DNA of 64,000 nucleotides, from positions 38,563,792 through 38,627,791 of the forward strand of contig NC_062222.1 in NCBI RefSeq assembly GCF_902686445.1, given 5' to 3'. This DNA is from Sciurus carolinensis. Lineage: Eukaryota > Chordata > Mammalia > Rodentia > Sciuridae. Both the position numbers and the translations under genes were made by a program. The stretch's first letter is position 1; every line of letters begins with the position of its first letter. Positions 35,045 to 46,728 of the stretch are shown piece by piece. The notes beneath the pieces are model-generated. The model did not search any database. It had not been told where the DNA came from and worked only from the letters and a program-made list of their open reading frames with translations.

Positions 35045-35235
35045 ACAGTAGTTAAGAAAGTGGGCTCTGACATCTATTGATTCTGTAATCTTTGAAAGTT
35101 ATTTCAACCCTCAGTACTTTACTTATTTGAAAAGAAAAAAAATTCTAACAATAATAACTACCTCATAGGGTCATCATTAAAATAATATACAAAATAAAAC
35201 ATTTCAAGCCCTGTCACATATAATTGCTTAATAGA
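35045..35235 (+). repeat. MIR SINE
   Basis: AAGAAAGTGGGCTCTGACAT, then AACAATAATAACTACCTCAT and GGGTCATCATTAAAATAA, in MIR order. Confidence 0.65.
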
Positions 35236-35453
35236 TAATTGCTATTATTTTTGTTATATTATTGTTATTTTGAAAAAAATATCATCTCTCATTTTATAGC
35301 TTTCTTCCTTTATCTTTTCAGCATAAATCTCTAGTCTCTTTTAACTCTCTCATTCTTTCCTGCACCTGTCTTCTGATCACTTTCTCTACCAGGCTAGAGG
35401 CTATGCTCAATGACAAAAATATCCCTCTTATAATGATCTTCAGATTCCTAAAT

Positions 35454-36176
35454 TGTCGCTGGCTCTCTGTGGTGCCAAATCCACAGGTATTTGTCACCGC
35501 CTGCAGCAACACTTTGCGCGGGTATAGAGGATAGAGGAAACAAGGGTTTACTCGCTTTGAGAGGAGAGAGAGAGAGAGGCTTTGCTTATTGGAGAGAAAG
35601 AGAAACTTTGCTTGAGAGAGAGAGGCTACACTTTCAGAGATCCATGTCTTCTTAGTTTTGCTGCTTGTTCTTAAAGGTGCGTCCTGCATCCTGTGAACTA
35701 AGGGTCCTCCGTCTACCTAAGGTGATTTAGTGATGTGTCCCGCATACTGAGATCTGTGATCTGCAACCTAAAGATGTGTTCTCAGTTCTCCGCTCTGTGA
35801 TCTGCCTTCCGCCGCTGCCCCTACTCGCTGTTTCTATCTGCTTGCCGCTTCTTCTTCTTCCTTTCTGCTAATGGCTCCTCTGCTTCTTTCTGCTAGCTGC
35901 TGCTCTTACTGTCGCGCCTTACTTCTTGCCACTTTTCTCTGCCTGCTGCTGCTCTTTACTCTTCTACCTACTGTCTGCTTATATTCCCTCCAAGAGGCAG
36001 AGGGCAGAGCCACGCCAGTTGAGATCAGGCGAGGAGCCAGCTGCCCAATCACCAGCAGGTGCAAGCAGGAACACTTGAGAACACCTGTGCAAGTGTACCT
36101 CTAATGTGATCAAAACAGCTTCTGGCTGGCTGCCAGGTGCCATCTTTGGCGTGTTCGCATGGCATAGCCCCCAACA
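35454..36176 (-). mobile_element. solo LTR of a class II endogenous retrovirus
   Basis: On the minus strand it begins TGTTGGGGGCTATGCC and ends AGAGAGCCAGCGACA (TG...CA), 723 bp. It is flanked by the 6-bp direct repeat ATTTAG (plus-strand CTAAAT at 35448-35453 and 36177-36182). The 6-bp duplication fits ERV2/ERVK elements. A TATAAGC box (35978-35984) leaves a short U3 of about 190 bp and a long purine-rich R/U5. No internal sequence adjoins it, so it is a recombined solo LTR. Its transcription would run in the NDST sense direction. Confidence 0.88.
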
Positions 36177-37129
36177 CTAAATCATCTTTCTGCTTTCAAT
36201 GCTCTGTGAATCTGAGACTTTGGATCAATATTTCCAGTTAATTATTTCAGCCCCAGAAAGGGATTGTTCAACACAGCTAGAAGAAAACACACAGTAGGAG
36301 CTATTCATATCATAGAAGCATGTGATCCCTGATCTCAATTGAACCCTCAATAGACTTAGATATTCTATATATTAATTTTTTTCACCTCATTATTCAATTT
36401 CCTTTAGCAGATATTTCAAATTTTCATCTCTCTTTTGAGGCCTCTGGCTCAATCTCCACTCTCTTTAGCTAATCATTTAAAACTTAATAGGGAGTAAATG
36501 TTATTAGGCAGTAACTCTTTCAAGCATCTTACCCTCTGCATACACATTTGCTTTTACCAGTAGCTTCAAGAAAAGCTGTACAAATTTATACTCAAAATCA
36601 CTATATTTAGTGCCATCTGTTTTCAACTCCCACTATACACTTATTCCTCTGCTTCCCTCTATTTTCAATACTTTCTACTGATAGGATTCCTTATTAGGGA
36701 ATATTCATCATTGCTAGGTCCCTAGCACCTAACCAACTGGATAATGACGACAGAGTAGATGTTCAGTAAATAAAATGTGAATTAAATGAATCTTTACACT
36801 CAGATCCAGTTTTCCTTTTCTATTACTTAACTTTACCTACGATTACTACTGTTCCTATGATGGAAAAAAATAAAAGGGTACTCTGGATACTTAACAACTC
36901 CTCACTCAACTGATCTGGTTTTGTTAACATCATCTCTTTTATTAATCCATCTCCTCCTCTTTATCCCCACTTGTACCTGCCTGGTATACTCCCTCATTGC
37001 CTTTTACCTGGCTTCTTTTAAATCTGTCTAAGTGGTCTTCCTCCTTCTAGTATTTTGGTCCTATAATCTGTCCTCAAGAAGTATTGTCCAATAGATATAT
37101 AAGGCAAGTTACATATATCTATATATAGA

Positions 37130-37280
37130 TGTATAAGGCAAGTTACATATATCTATATATCTATATATGCACATAAACACACAGATACATATATATACAT
37201 ATATTTATCTGTATTATATATATGTATTTGTATATATATATGTATCTGCGTGTATGTATGTGTATATATATATATATGTG
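37130..37280. repeat. TA-rich microsatellite with local duplication
   Basis: The phrase AAGGCAAGTTACATATATCT occurs twice (37101 and 37135), followed by long TATA/TATG runs. Another run lies at 37380-37445 beyond the ID element. Confidence 0.8.
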
Positions 37281-37282
37281 TC

Positions 37283-37372
37283 TGGGTATTTTTTGCCATG
37301 CTGGGGATTGAACCCAGGGCCTTGTGTTTGACAGGCAAGCACTCTAAGAACTGAGCTATATCCCCAGCTCCA
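37283..37372 (-). repeat. ID SINE
   Basis: Reverse complement of a good ID unit: GCTGGGGATTGAACCCAGGG and ACTGAGCTATATCCCCAGCT. Confidence 0.85.
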
Positions 37373-38419
37373 CATGTGCATGTATATACGTGTGTGTGTG
37401 TGTGTGTATATAGAAATACATATATGTATATATGTATATATATGTCATTTAGAGTTTTTAGTAGCCAACTTAGAAAAAATAAAAATAAATGTCTGAAGTT
37501 AATTTTAATAATGTATTTAATCTAACACATAAAATATCATTTTAGCATGTAATAAGTATTAAAATTATCAATGAGATGTTTTTCATTTTTTAATACTAGG
37601 ACTTCAAAATCTGACATAGTATTTTATATTTATGGTACAAATCAATTTGGAGTAGTCATACTAGATAGTGCAGCTGTAGAATCTGTTCCCTCAATGCTTC
37701 AGGAGTCCATCACAACCTAGCACTCACCTTCTTTCCATCTACTTTTACTTTCTATTCCAGAAATTGTATCCATGAATTTGTAGTATGCATCCATGATATT
37801 TGTTCCACCTGGAATTCTCTCCTGTATTTTTACCCATCCATGACTTCCCCAGTTTGAGGTGACTACTCCCTCTTTGTATCTCCACTATACCTTACAGACT
37901 CTTGTAGCAGCTATTGCAGTAAGTTGTCTTGATGTGTTATATGTTCCTCTTGCTGAACTATGAGCTCCCCAAACACAGTGACTATGTTATAATCTTCTTT
38001 TATCTATGGTATAGGTCATTAAAGAAATGCTTGTTAAATATAAGTTAATTGTATAAGAGGCTAATGATGAGTGTTTGTTGAAAAGATCAAAATCTATCAC
38101 AAAATGCTCAAAACTGTTTTCTATAAATTGTTTTATATGGAATATATATGATAAACATTTTATAAATGGTCATATATATAAATTATTTATAAAATAAAAT
38201 CTTGTGTGTGCATCTTAAAGTATGATACAATTTGATATATAATATTTGTACTTAGTAATATATCTTTAGAATTTTACTGCATCATTCAAAATGTTTTTAA
38301 ATCACAAACAGTTACACTTGAGTGGTTACATGGTAATCTAGCTAATCATCAAAATTTACATAATCAACCTTCTACTGTTGACCTTCTTGTGTATGTGTGT
38401 ATTTATTATTTATTTACTT

Positions 38420-38512
38420 CATTTTTTTCTTTTTTGAGGTACTGGGGATCAAACTTAGGGCCTTGCACATGCTAGGCATGTGGCTGACCACAGAGATGTA
38501 CTCCCAGCTACT
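38420..38512 (-). repeat. ID SINE
   Basis: Reverse complement: GGTACTGGGGATCAAACTTA, CTTGCACATGCTAGGCATGT and GATGTACTCCCAGCTA. Confidence 0.8.
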
Positions 38513-38924
38513 TTTATGGTACTTATAGGTTTTTATTGTTGTGAACAATGGAGACATTCTATTTATATATTTAACTACATTCCTAAGAAAACATTTTAGA
38601 AGTTAATGAAATCACTCAAACACAACAGTATTTTAAAGGTTAGTATCTTCTGTACCACCTGGCTTAAATTCAGCACACTTCTCCAATTCTCTGGGCTTTG
38701 TTTCCTTTTTCCAAATGCATGAACAGACACAAACCAAGAAGAAAAAGCACTTTACTGTAGCCCATAAATTTACAGTTAAATTTAGAAAAAAAAAAAAAAG
38801 ACTGCCCTCTGTCATCACTGGCTTTTATTTTACATAATTCTTCTGGCCGGGATGCATTATTTCAAAGTTGTATTAGCTTTGACTATTTAGATTTGAATTG
38901 ATGAATCACAGTTGAGTGAAATGT

Positions 38925-39080
38925 CAATGAGAGGTAATAAGGGAGTAGGAAAAATGGTCTATCTTTCATTAAACTATGGAGGAGGAAATGGTAGTTTTAA
39001 TAGCTCCATTTGAATTACTTGTGAGGATTCAATAAGATAATACATATTAAACGCTTCTATGAACATAGTGAGCATCCAAA
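38925..39080 (+). repeat. MIR-like SINE remnant
   Basis: GGAGGAAATGGTAGTTTTAA, then ACTTGTGAGGATTCAATAAG and ATACATATTAAACGCTTC, resemble the 3' half of MIR. Confidence 0.45.
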
Positions 39081-39194
39081 TATTCTAAGAAAGATGCAGG
39101 CAATTAATTTAGTTGGATTAAACTTGAGATTGAAAACCTTGACATTCCAAAACCAAGGTTAACTTGTCATAGTTATTTTATCTACTCTGAAGAA

Positions 39195-39640
39195 GGTGTT
39201 TTAGTTTTTGTGCCGCTGTGACCAACACATCAGACAAGAACAACTTAGAGGAAGAAAAGTTTATTTTGTCTCACAGTTTCAGAGGTTCAATCCATGGTTG
39301 GTCAACTTCATAGCTCTGGGCCTGAAGTGAGGTGAACGTTATGGCAGAAAGGTGTGGCAGAGAACAAGTGCTCAATTCAAGACAGCCAGAAAGCAAAAAA
39401 AAAAAAGGACACCAGGGACAAAATATAAACCCCAAAGTCGTGCCTCCAGTGACTATCTTCCTTCAGTCACACCCTACCTACCTATATTTTTACCACCTAG
39501 TTAATCCATATAAGATTAATTAGGTGATTATAGTACATGTCTCATAAACTAATCATTTCACCTCTGCACAAATGCATAAACATTCTTGCATTGTCTCACA
39601 CATTAGTTTTTGGGTGATACTTCATATTTAACCATAACAG
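39195..39640 (-). mobile_element. MaLR-type LTR remnant
   Basis: The plus strand resembles the reverse complement of an ERVL-MaLR LTR: GTTTTAGTTTTTGTGCCGCT, AAGTTTATTTTGTCTCACAG, ATGGCAGAAAGGTG. Ends approximate. Confidence 0.5.
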
Positions 39641-41639
39641 AAGATGTGTGAATATACTTAGGAATTAATTTGGTTCTTACATCAGGAAGAATAATAGAAA
39701 ATAATAAGAAGTAGGATAGTAGGAAAAATAAGTCAATCATTCAGAGAACACTTTGTCCTTTCATTTTTTTTTTTTCCCAATCAGATGGTCCCTAAAGCTG
39801 TAGAATTGCTTTGGTGTAAATTGTCATGAAATAATCTCAGCAACATGACATTTGATATTGCCAAATATTACATGGGTAATAATTTATTCACTTTTAATCT
39901 TAGACCTTAAAGAGAGAAACAAGAAAGGATCTGCAAGAGGGGTTGGAAGAGGTTCTCTATTCTACATCTGCTTCTCTAACTCTATTTGTAAAATGCAATT
40001 AATGGAATACACTTTGTGGTAAGTTTCTTCATTAGGTCATTGTACACATTTCAAGTGCAATATTTGTTTTTGGAAAAACTGGATTCTTAAAAATCACTGT
40101 GAGCCCAAATTAAATATATGCTCCATTCAACTTCCACCTAAAGCCAAAAAGATGCCTGCTGACACTCCAACCCAACTGACATGAAGGGATATTTAACAGA
40201 AGGGAAGACAGAGTAGAAAACAGAGTGGTTTCAAATAAATTGTCGGGGTCCATGAAAGTAGGTGGCAATGAGTCATTGACTTCTTTAGTTTACCAGTAAT
40301 CCCTCTTCTGGTAAGCAGGCTATCCTGAGGACAGAGGGAGAGCTCAAAAATGCAGATAATTTGAAAGTGATTACCAACAGAAGAATAGAATACATTTCAC
40401 TTAGGATATGTAGCAGTTACACAAATTTACAAATGTTATTTTTTAGTTTTAATTAAGTTAGCCATCAGAAAATATTCAAAAGTCTTACTAATTTTTTTAA
40501 GAAACAATAATTTGTAGCCAATACTAATAATGAAAGTGCAAGTGAAGGACAGGAAAGTGGCAGAGCCAACGCTTGTACTAGTTCTAGTATGAGGTTGTCT
40601 GCTACATAATGAGATGTAAACAAAATGATGTAATCAGATTTGAAAAAATATGGATTTATTACCACTAATCTTCATAAGGAAACATTATGATTAATAGAAC
40701 ATTTAGAAATTTTATTTAGTTTGTTCTTTAAAATTTTATATTTGAATGAGGTCTATGGTATAAAAAGATTAATATAATGCCTTAATAAAATAATATCTAA
40801 TGAAAAAAATCATTATGTAACTCAAGTATTAAACAGTTCGAATTCATGAGATATAATAATTAAAGCAACTTTAATGCTTTTTCCAACTTCCTTTAAAATA
40901 TATTCTGTGTCCTGGTTTTCCCCTTATCCTTGGGTGAAGGTGAGAACAAGAATGGCCCCCATCTAGTCTTTCAGATGACAGAAAAAGTCTTATGTCACTT
41001 TAAGTTAATAACATGAACTTGACTTAGTTTAAATCTTCTGATCCAGATAATAATCAAAACTCCAAAGTTGTTGCAATATTAAATCTTTTCTTCTCTTTTG
41101 TGCTGGAATCTGGTGCAAGAGGGGGTACACTGTCTCTTCTTCAGAAAATTATTTTACTCTTCCTATTGTTTATTGGGGTTTCTGAACCCTTACTGTTTGG
41201 GACATTAAGGCAAAGAAGGGAAAGAGATGCAAGGGGGAATCACTATTTTACTTATGCTGCCACAAGACTGTTTATAATCAACTTTGGAGAAATCACTGTT
41301 GGGCTTCACCAATGTGAATACCTTTAGTAGGCCAGCATACCATCTTTTGCCAGGATCCTTCTTGAACAAGGTTCCTTTTAAAAGGACCCCAAGATTAATG
41401 TGCTAACTAGGCCCTAGGATTTAGAGGTCTTTGATTTGACTTTGTAAAAAAAGTCACAACATTCTCAGATTTTGTCTCCCTCTGCTGACAAACCACTTTT
41501 TCTGTTGTGGGACAGTCATCAATTTACTGTGTTTCTCTCCTGTAGAGAACACCTATCAGGGTCTCCAATGGTCCCAATCGTTAGGCAGTAACCACCACGT
41601 GGTGAAATGCATGGCAAAGTCACAAGGGTTATTTTTCTT

Positions 41640-41850
41640 TTTTTAATTAAAAATTTTTTTTTTATTTTTTACAGACTGCATTTTGATTCTTTGTACACAA
41701 ATGGGGTACATTCATTTCATTTCTATGGTTGTGCACAATATACATTCATACCATTTATATAATCATACATGTACATAGGGTAATGATGTCTGTCTCATTC
41801 CACCATTTTTCATACCCCCCCCCCATTTCCCTCTACATAATCTAAAGTTC
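41640..41850 (-). mobile_element. L1 3' end, 5'-truncated
   Basis: Reverse complement of the same L1 tail as 53050-53225 (ACAGACTGCATTTTGATTCT, GTACACAAATGGGGTACATT, CATGTACATAGGGTAATGAT), ending in a C run at the far side. Confidence 0.85.
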
Positions 41851-42129
41851 TTATTACTTTAGGGTTTTCTTTAAACTACTTTCATAGTAGATAAGAAAGC
41901 AAAGGTGGTAGTTTCTTTGTAGAAAATAAACAGAAGCAAAGAAACTAATGGGAAAATATGTCAAAAGAAAAGGATTAATGGGACTAACTCTTGACAGTGT
42001 CCACTGAGGTTGGTATGAAGCTAGGAATTATGGTTAGCTTTGTCTGGTGTCTTCATTTGTCTGAGAAGGAAGTTTTGTTTAGTAGTGCAGACTCACTAAA
42101 GTAACTTCTCACCAGCTACTGATCCCAGT

Positions 42130-42334
42130 GCCCACATTAACATGGGTTTGACTTGGAGATAAAGCCCCCCCTAAATAGGATGGCTACCAAGACATTCTGT
42201 AGATCAACTAAGGTTAAAAACTTTACTACCTGACATGAAGAAGGAGTTGAACACCTGATTGGTGAAGGTTGCTGAAGGAGGACCCCAGTTCAGTAATAAA
42301 TTTGGAGAAAGGATTGTCTCCTTTGTTATTCTCT

Positions 42335-42382
<48 letters not shown>

Positions 42383-42540
42383 CTGCTTGAGTCTTACTTT
42401 GCTTTTACTTCACTTTCACCTCACTTTAACTTACAATAAATTTCTCTTGCATGGCTTCTTGTGTCTGAATTTAATTTTTCTTTCTTTGGAACACAAGAAC
42501 CGAGGTTTGAAGTTTCAGCTCCCCTCTTTCTGTAACACCT
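42130..42540 (+). mobile_element. possible solo LTR with GA tract
   Basis: It contains a GA dinucleotide run (42338-42380), AATAAA near 42436, a G/T-rich segment after it, and ends TTTCTGTAACA. The layout is LTR-like, but I could not define the left boundary or a target-site duplication. Confidence 0.3.
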
Positions 42541-43197
42541 ATGGCCCTTGAGTCAGAGCTGAGGTGAAGAGCACAGCAGGCAGTCAGGCCTCTGCTCTCC
42601 CAGGGGTACACATGGTGGGGATCATGCTCACAGAGCAGCACAATCTGTTACAATTTTCCTTACAAAGACTTCTTAAGTTCCAGAAATTTGACCCTTTTGT
42701 TCCTGGATGAGGATGGGAAATGCGAAATTTTGGCATGATGATCTCTCTCATAGCTACTCACTTTGTTGTCTAATATTTTTTGTGTTTTTGTACTATCATA
42801 ATAATTTTATGATTAAAAATATATGCTAAATGTACCTGTACTGATTTTATCACCTTCTCCAATGGGAGTAAAAAGATGTCCCTTCAACTTCTGTGGTTTA
42901 AATTCATTGCACACTGCTTTTCTACCCAACGTGTGTGCCTTAGTCATCATTTAAGACTCTCAAAGGAAAGCTCAACTGCATAATAATTTGGCAAAGAGCT
43001 CTTAACATTTCAAATTTGAGATCTGATAGGCTTTAAAAGAAGGCTGGAAGGGTAAATCAATTGCTCTCAATTAGGGACAGGTTTCAAAGGTACAGGAATG
43101 AGGTCCACGTAATTTAAAGCAATTTAGCTTGAAGTGGTTTGTCTTTTTTATAACATTTATGTCTTACACTTAATTTTTCTGGCTATACATTCAGAAC

Positions 43198-43524
43198 TGT
43201 CAGGGGCGGACTCTGAGGGCCCCAGAGCCACACCGTGGCCTGATCTCTAAGATGGCGCCTGGCAGCTTGCCAAACATAGCTGCACTCGTAAACAAGTTTT
43301 AGGAAGTAACTCTGATTGGCTGTTGTACGTGACGCGATCCTGGTATCTGCCTGGAGACTGTTCCTTGATAGGCTGACTTTCCTGGTAGTCTACTCTCTGA
43401 TAGGCTGATGTTCTCAATATAAGTCTGAGACTTGCGGAATAAAGCCCTTTTTTTTTGGTTCCTGTGATCAAGAAAAGCGTACGCGTTGTGATTGCCCACC
43501 GCCTGCGGGCGGTGGGCGGTCATA
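43198..43524 (+). repeat. provirus 5' LTR
   Basis: It runs from TGTCAGGGGCGGACTC to GGGCGGTCATA. It contains a YY1-like AAGATGGCGCC, inverted CCAAT boxes (TGATTGGCTG), a TATAAG box at 43418-43423 and AATAAA at 43438-43443. The close spacing implies a short R. A 10-bp perfect hairpin lies in U5. The 3' end is TA rather than the usual CA. Confidence 0.92.
43494..43517 (+). other. U5 hairpin
   Basis: GCCCACCGCC, loop TGCG, GGCGGTGGGC: a perfect 10-bp GC-rich stem. It is preserved unchanged in the 3' LTR at 47865-47888. Confidence 0.9.
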
Positions 43525-43526
43525 AG

Positions 43527-43546
43527 TGGGCCGAGACCCGGGACCT
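43527..43546 (+). promoter_or_regulatory. primer binding site, tRNA-Phe-like
   Basis: TGGGCCGAGACCCGGGACC lies two bases after the LTR. It resembles the tRNA-Phe complement used by IAP elements, with a missing base and one or two mismatches. Confidence 0.65.
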
Positions 43547-43608
43547 CGAGTTATAAAGAAGAAACTGATCAGGTAAATACAGGGAAAGTAAAGTACAGTC
43601 TGGCCAGG

Positions 43609-43980
43609 TTAAAGTTCGCTGGATAAGCGACGAGTTAAAGTTCGCAGGGTAAGCGACAAGTTAAAGTTCGCAGGGTAAGCGACAAGTTAAAGTTTGCTCG
43701 ATAAGCCACAAGTTAAAGTTTGCTGGATAAGTGACGAGTTAAAATTCGCTGGATAAGCGACAGAGTTAAAGTTCACGGGAAGCGACAAGTTAAAGTTCGC
43801 GGGGAGCGACGGAGTTAAAGTTGGCAGGAAGCAACGGAGTTAAAGTTCGTGGGAAAAGTGACGAGTTAAAGTTCGCAGGAAAAGCGACAAATTAAAGTTC
43901 ACAGGTAAAGTTCACGGGAAAAGTGAGGAGTTAAAGTTCGTGGGAAGCGACGAGTTAAAGTTCGCAGGATAAGCGAAGGA
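43609..43980 (+). repeat. 15-unit minisatellite in the proviral leader
   Basis: Tandem units of 24-27 bp begin TTAAAGTTCGC and end in AAGCGAC(G/A)AG, with variants and one truncated unit (the twelfth). It occupies the whole region between primer site and gag start. Confidence 0.93.
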
Positions 43981-44056
43981 GATTGAGTGTTTGTAAGTGC
44001 TTTCGCTTTTGTTTTGCTAGTTAAAGTGCTTTGCATTGTTAGTTTAATAGAGAAAT

Positions 44057-44215
44057 ATGGGCACTGAAATGTCACAAATGCGCATGGAAGGTCCCTTAAA
44101 GGATTTGCTCCGGGCCAATGGAATTCCTCTTGAAACTAAAACAGCCCGAACCAAATGCAGAGAGGCCATAAAACAAGGGGAAGAGGTTTTGGAAAAAATA
44201 AAAGAGGAAAGGTAA
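44057..44215 (+). pseudogene. gag remnant, N-terminal
   Basis: ATG followed by Gly (a myristoylation-type start as in beta-like retroviral matrix) and 52 codons to a TAA at 44213. The peptide includes LLRANGIPLETKTA and is Lys/Glu-rich towards the end. The normal frame is lost here, and related sequence continues in another frame. Confidence 0.7.
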
Positions 44216-44699
44216 AGCATCAGAAAGGGTGTCAATAAGATCGGAGACAGACAAGGAAAATGAAACTGGGTGTGAGGAACAACTTGTTAGGAAGAGGGAA
44301 ATCAGTTTAGGGGAGGGTCCCCCATTAGGAGTCTGCCCTGCATTATCCGCCCTTAAGGCCTGCTTCTCTCCAGGACCTCCTAAAGGGGGCTCCAAGTTTC
44401 TCCCCAAAGAGACATCGCCTAAAGAACCGCCGGCTCCTTCCCGTTGCATCTCCTTCCAGAAACTCACAAACTCTAACCTCCCCCCTCCCTGTAGGGCCTT
44501 CCTGGTATATGTTAAAATGTTAGTTTGGGAAGGAATGACTACCGATAACAAATTGGCCTGTGCAGGGATGAAAGATGGCTCCATGGGAAGGTGGATTGTG
44601 GCTACCAAAGATATTGGCACACAGCTTCCGCAAGCAAGCGGGCAGATGGAAAGGGATTCCTTATCTTCAAGTCTCTTCTTTCTTGTGCTTCTATGCTAA
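44216..44699 (+). pseudogene. gag remnant, frame-shifted
   Basis: An open frame without an ATG near its start, reading to a stop at 44697-44699. It contains a Pro-rich spacer (PGPPKGGSKF, PPAPSR) and, later, sequence reminiscent of the end of capsid (NKLACAGMKDGS, TKDIGT). Most of capsid and all of nucleocapsid are missing; no CCHC zinc knuckle is seen. Confidence 0.5.
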
Positions 44700-44759
44700 T
44701 TCCTTCTCCTCCTCCAACTTCGCCCCACCCAGCCCACCTAGTCCTCTTGCCATGAGGTC

Positions 44760-46200
44760 CCACATATGCCGGTGTTGAGGGAGTAACCAGCCCAACCATC
44801 AGTGGCATGTCCTAGTAAGGAGTATGATATAGTAGTCCCAGGCCCCACAAGTATTGGGAGATAATTGTTTCATAATTTTCTGCTTCCAAACCTGAATTGA
44901 TTACTAACCAGGATTAAGGGTTAAAATGCCCTAGGCATCAAGTTTCTGCTGGAAAATTTTAGCTCCTTTCAGATCCAAATCTCAGTCAAGACTTACATTG
45001 AAATCTAAATAGAGAAAGCCTGAAGGCTCAGTAAGAGACTGGTCTCAAACCCCCCCCCCAAAAAAAAAAAAAAAAGAGAGCAAAAAGTCTTACCTCAACT
45101 CCAGCACAAGTAAATTTTATGGTGCTTTACTAAAGTAATTAACGGCCGTAACATTTTTCCAGGACTCTTGTTTTTTCTGAATTCTACATTTTTTTTTTTT
45201 TTTTGAGCTCATGACTTTTGATCAGTTCTATTTTTTTTTTTTTTAATTATTCAACTAGAGTTTTGAACATCTGTTACACTGCAATGGAGATTCACCTATA
45301 AAGTTTCAAGGTCTTTGATTTTGTATTATTTGTATTTCGTGCTAATGTCGTGTTTTGTCTGTATCAAAACTGAGCGCTCCGAAAATTAAAATTTAAAAAT
45401 GGATCCAAATATTTTTAATTCACGTGATTTAAAGAGGTTCAATTTAAATTGGGTAAGCTAATAGAAGTAAAATTTCTTAAAAATAACTTGCAAGTCTCTA
45501 GGTGGTCAAGCTAATATAATGTTGATGTTTATAAAATGTCTAACATCAATTTTTCTAGGACTTTCCTCCAACAAGAAAAGGCTGGCAAATATTGTTCAGG
45601 ACACTTGTCTAATATCTTGGCTTTTTTTTTTTTTTTTTTTTTTAAGAAAATAAGTGAATTAGAATTGACATGCATGGGATTACTCAAATGTGTTTGTACA
45701 GAAAATTGTTTTGTGTCATCACCTAAACTAAAAACAAGGTTACTAAGAGTTATGTCCTAACAGGTACAATTCTATACACAAAGGGTTCTAAAAGTTTCAA
45801 TTGTGTTTCAATTAGAGTACTATAAATAACAAAATATTTAATCTTGTTAAAATAGAGTAATTTATCTAAATTTATAAATTTCATAAGAGTTGTTTCAGAA
45901 TGTGAATAAAAAGGGGTCAACAGGAAAGAGAAAATAAAGGTTCTGGGTATAGAAATATATTTAGTAAAGGGAAAAGGAAATATTTCTGGGTAAGAAAGTG
46001 CTTGTGTGATGAAATAAATGAGGGTCTAAGTAAGTGCTAAGAAAATCTACGTAAGTAAAGGGCAAGTTTCAATAAGTTTGCATGTAACTAAGTTGGTTGT
46101 ATGTATGTGAAACATTTAAAGCTATTTAAGGTTTTTCCTAAGGTGAAATACTAATGTTCTAATATTAAGTTTTATTCTTTAGAACAATTAAGCAACTGTT
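44760..46200. other. AT-rich non-coding interior of the provirus
   Basis: About 1.4 kb where pro and pol should be. It has several T runs (45190-45203, 45229-45244, 45621-45643), no long open frame and no retroviral motif that I recognise. It may be a captured or deleted region propagated within a non-autonomous family. Confidence 0.6.
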
Positions 46201-46202
46201 AG

Positions 46203-46553
46203 AGTATTGTACTACCTTATAACCCACAAGGACAAGGTATTGTTGAACGTGCACATCTCACCCTCAAAAATACTCTTTATAAACAAAAAGGGGGAATATG
46301 GGAGACCTTCAGGTCTCCTAAAGATAAACTTTCTCTTTGCCTCTTTATTTTAAATTTTTTAACTCTGGATAATGAGGGTCGCTCTGCCACTGAGAGACAT
46401 GGCAATCATAAACAACATGATAGAGCGACGGTAAAATGGAAGGATGTTCTTACAGGACAATGGAATGGCCCAGACCCAGTGCTTTACTGGAGCTGTGGCT
46501 CGGTTTGTGTGTTTCCACAGGACAAAACATCGCCTATCTGGGTTCCTGAGTGA
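46203..46553 (+). pseudogene. pol remnant: integrase C-terminal part
   Basis: An open frame of 116 codons to TGA at 46551. It contains YNPQGQGIVERAH, the integrase core segment carrying the last catalytic Glu, then LNFLTLDNEGRSATERH and a C-terminal GPDPVL to WVPE stretch. The first two catalytic Asp residues and the zinc-binding N-terminus are absent, so it cannot be functional. The pattern is of beta-like class II pol. Confidence 0.85.
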
Positions 46554-46728
46554 CTAACTCGACCAGTGCCAATGCTACCAACAAGTAACTCAGACCAACA
46601 TACTTCTGATGCTCATAGCCCCCCTTGAACTAACTTACAACCTCTTTTTAGTCTCTTAGGAAGAACAGTTCAACTATGTATCTCTCAATGTTGGAATGCT
46701 TCTAGGTTCCCGCTGGCAGTCTTAATGT

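Larger units (their letters stand above)
37080..37690 (+). mobile_element. old DNA-transposon-like remnant, interrupted
   Basis: GTATTGTCCAATAGATATAT and, after a TA-rich and SINE interruption (about 37110-37440), TTTAGTAGCCAACTTAGAAA, GAAGTTAATTTTAATAATGT and AATCAATTTGGAGTAGTC follow the order of a common ancient hAT-like repeat. The family name is uncertain. Confidence 0.45.

Noticed and set aside
35871..36104. A Leu/Cys-rich plus-strand frame that looks like a signal peptide
   Set aside because: It is the antisense of the solo LTR; the Leu and Cys come from its pyrimidine-rich strand.
43609..43980. Direct repeats resembling a CRISPR array
   Set aside because: The units are contiguous and degenerate with no unique spacers, and lie inside a mammalian provirus leader.
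44096..44620. A 174-codon minus-strand frame across the gag region
   Set aside because: Antisense shadow of the gag remnant with no domain of its own.
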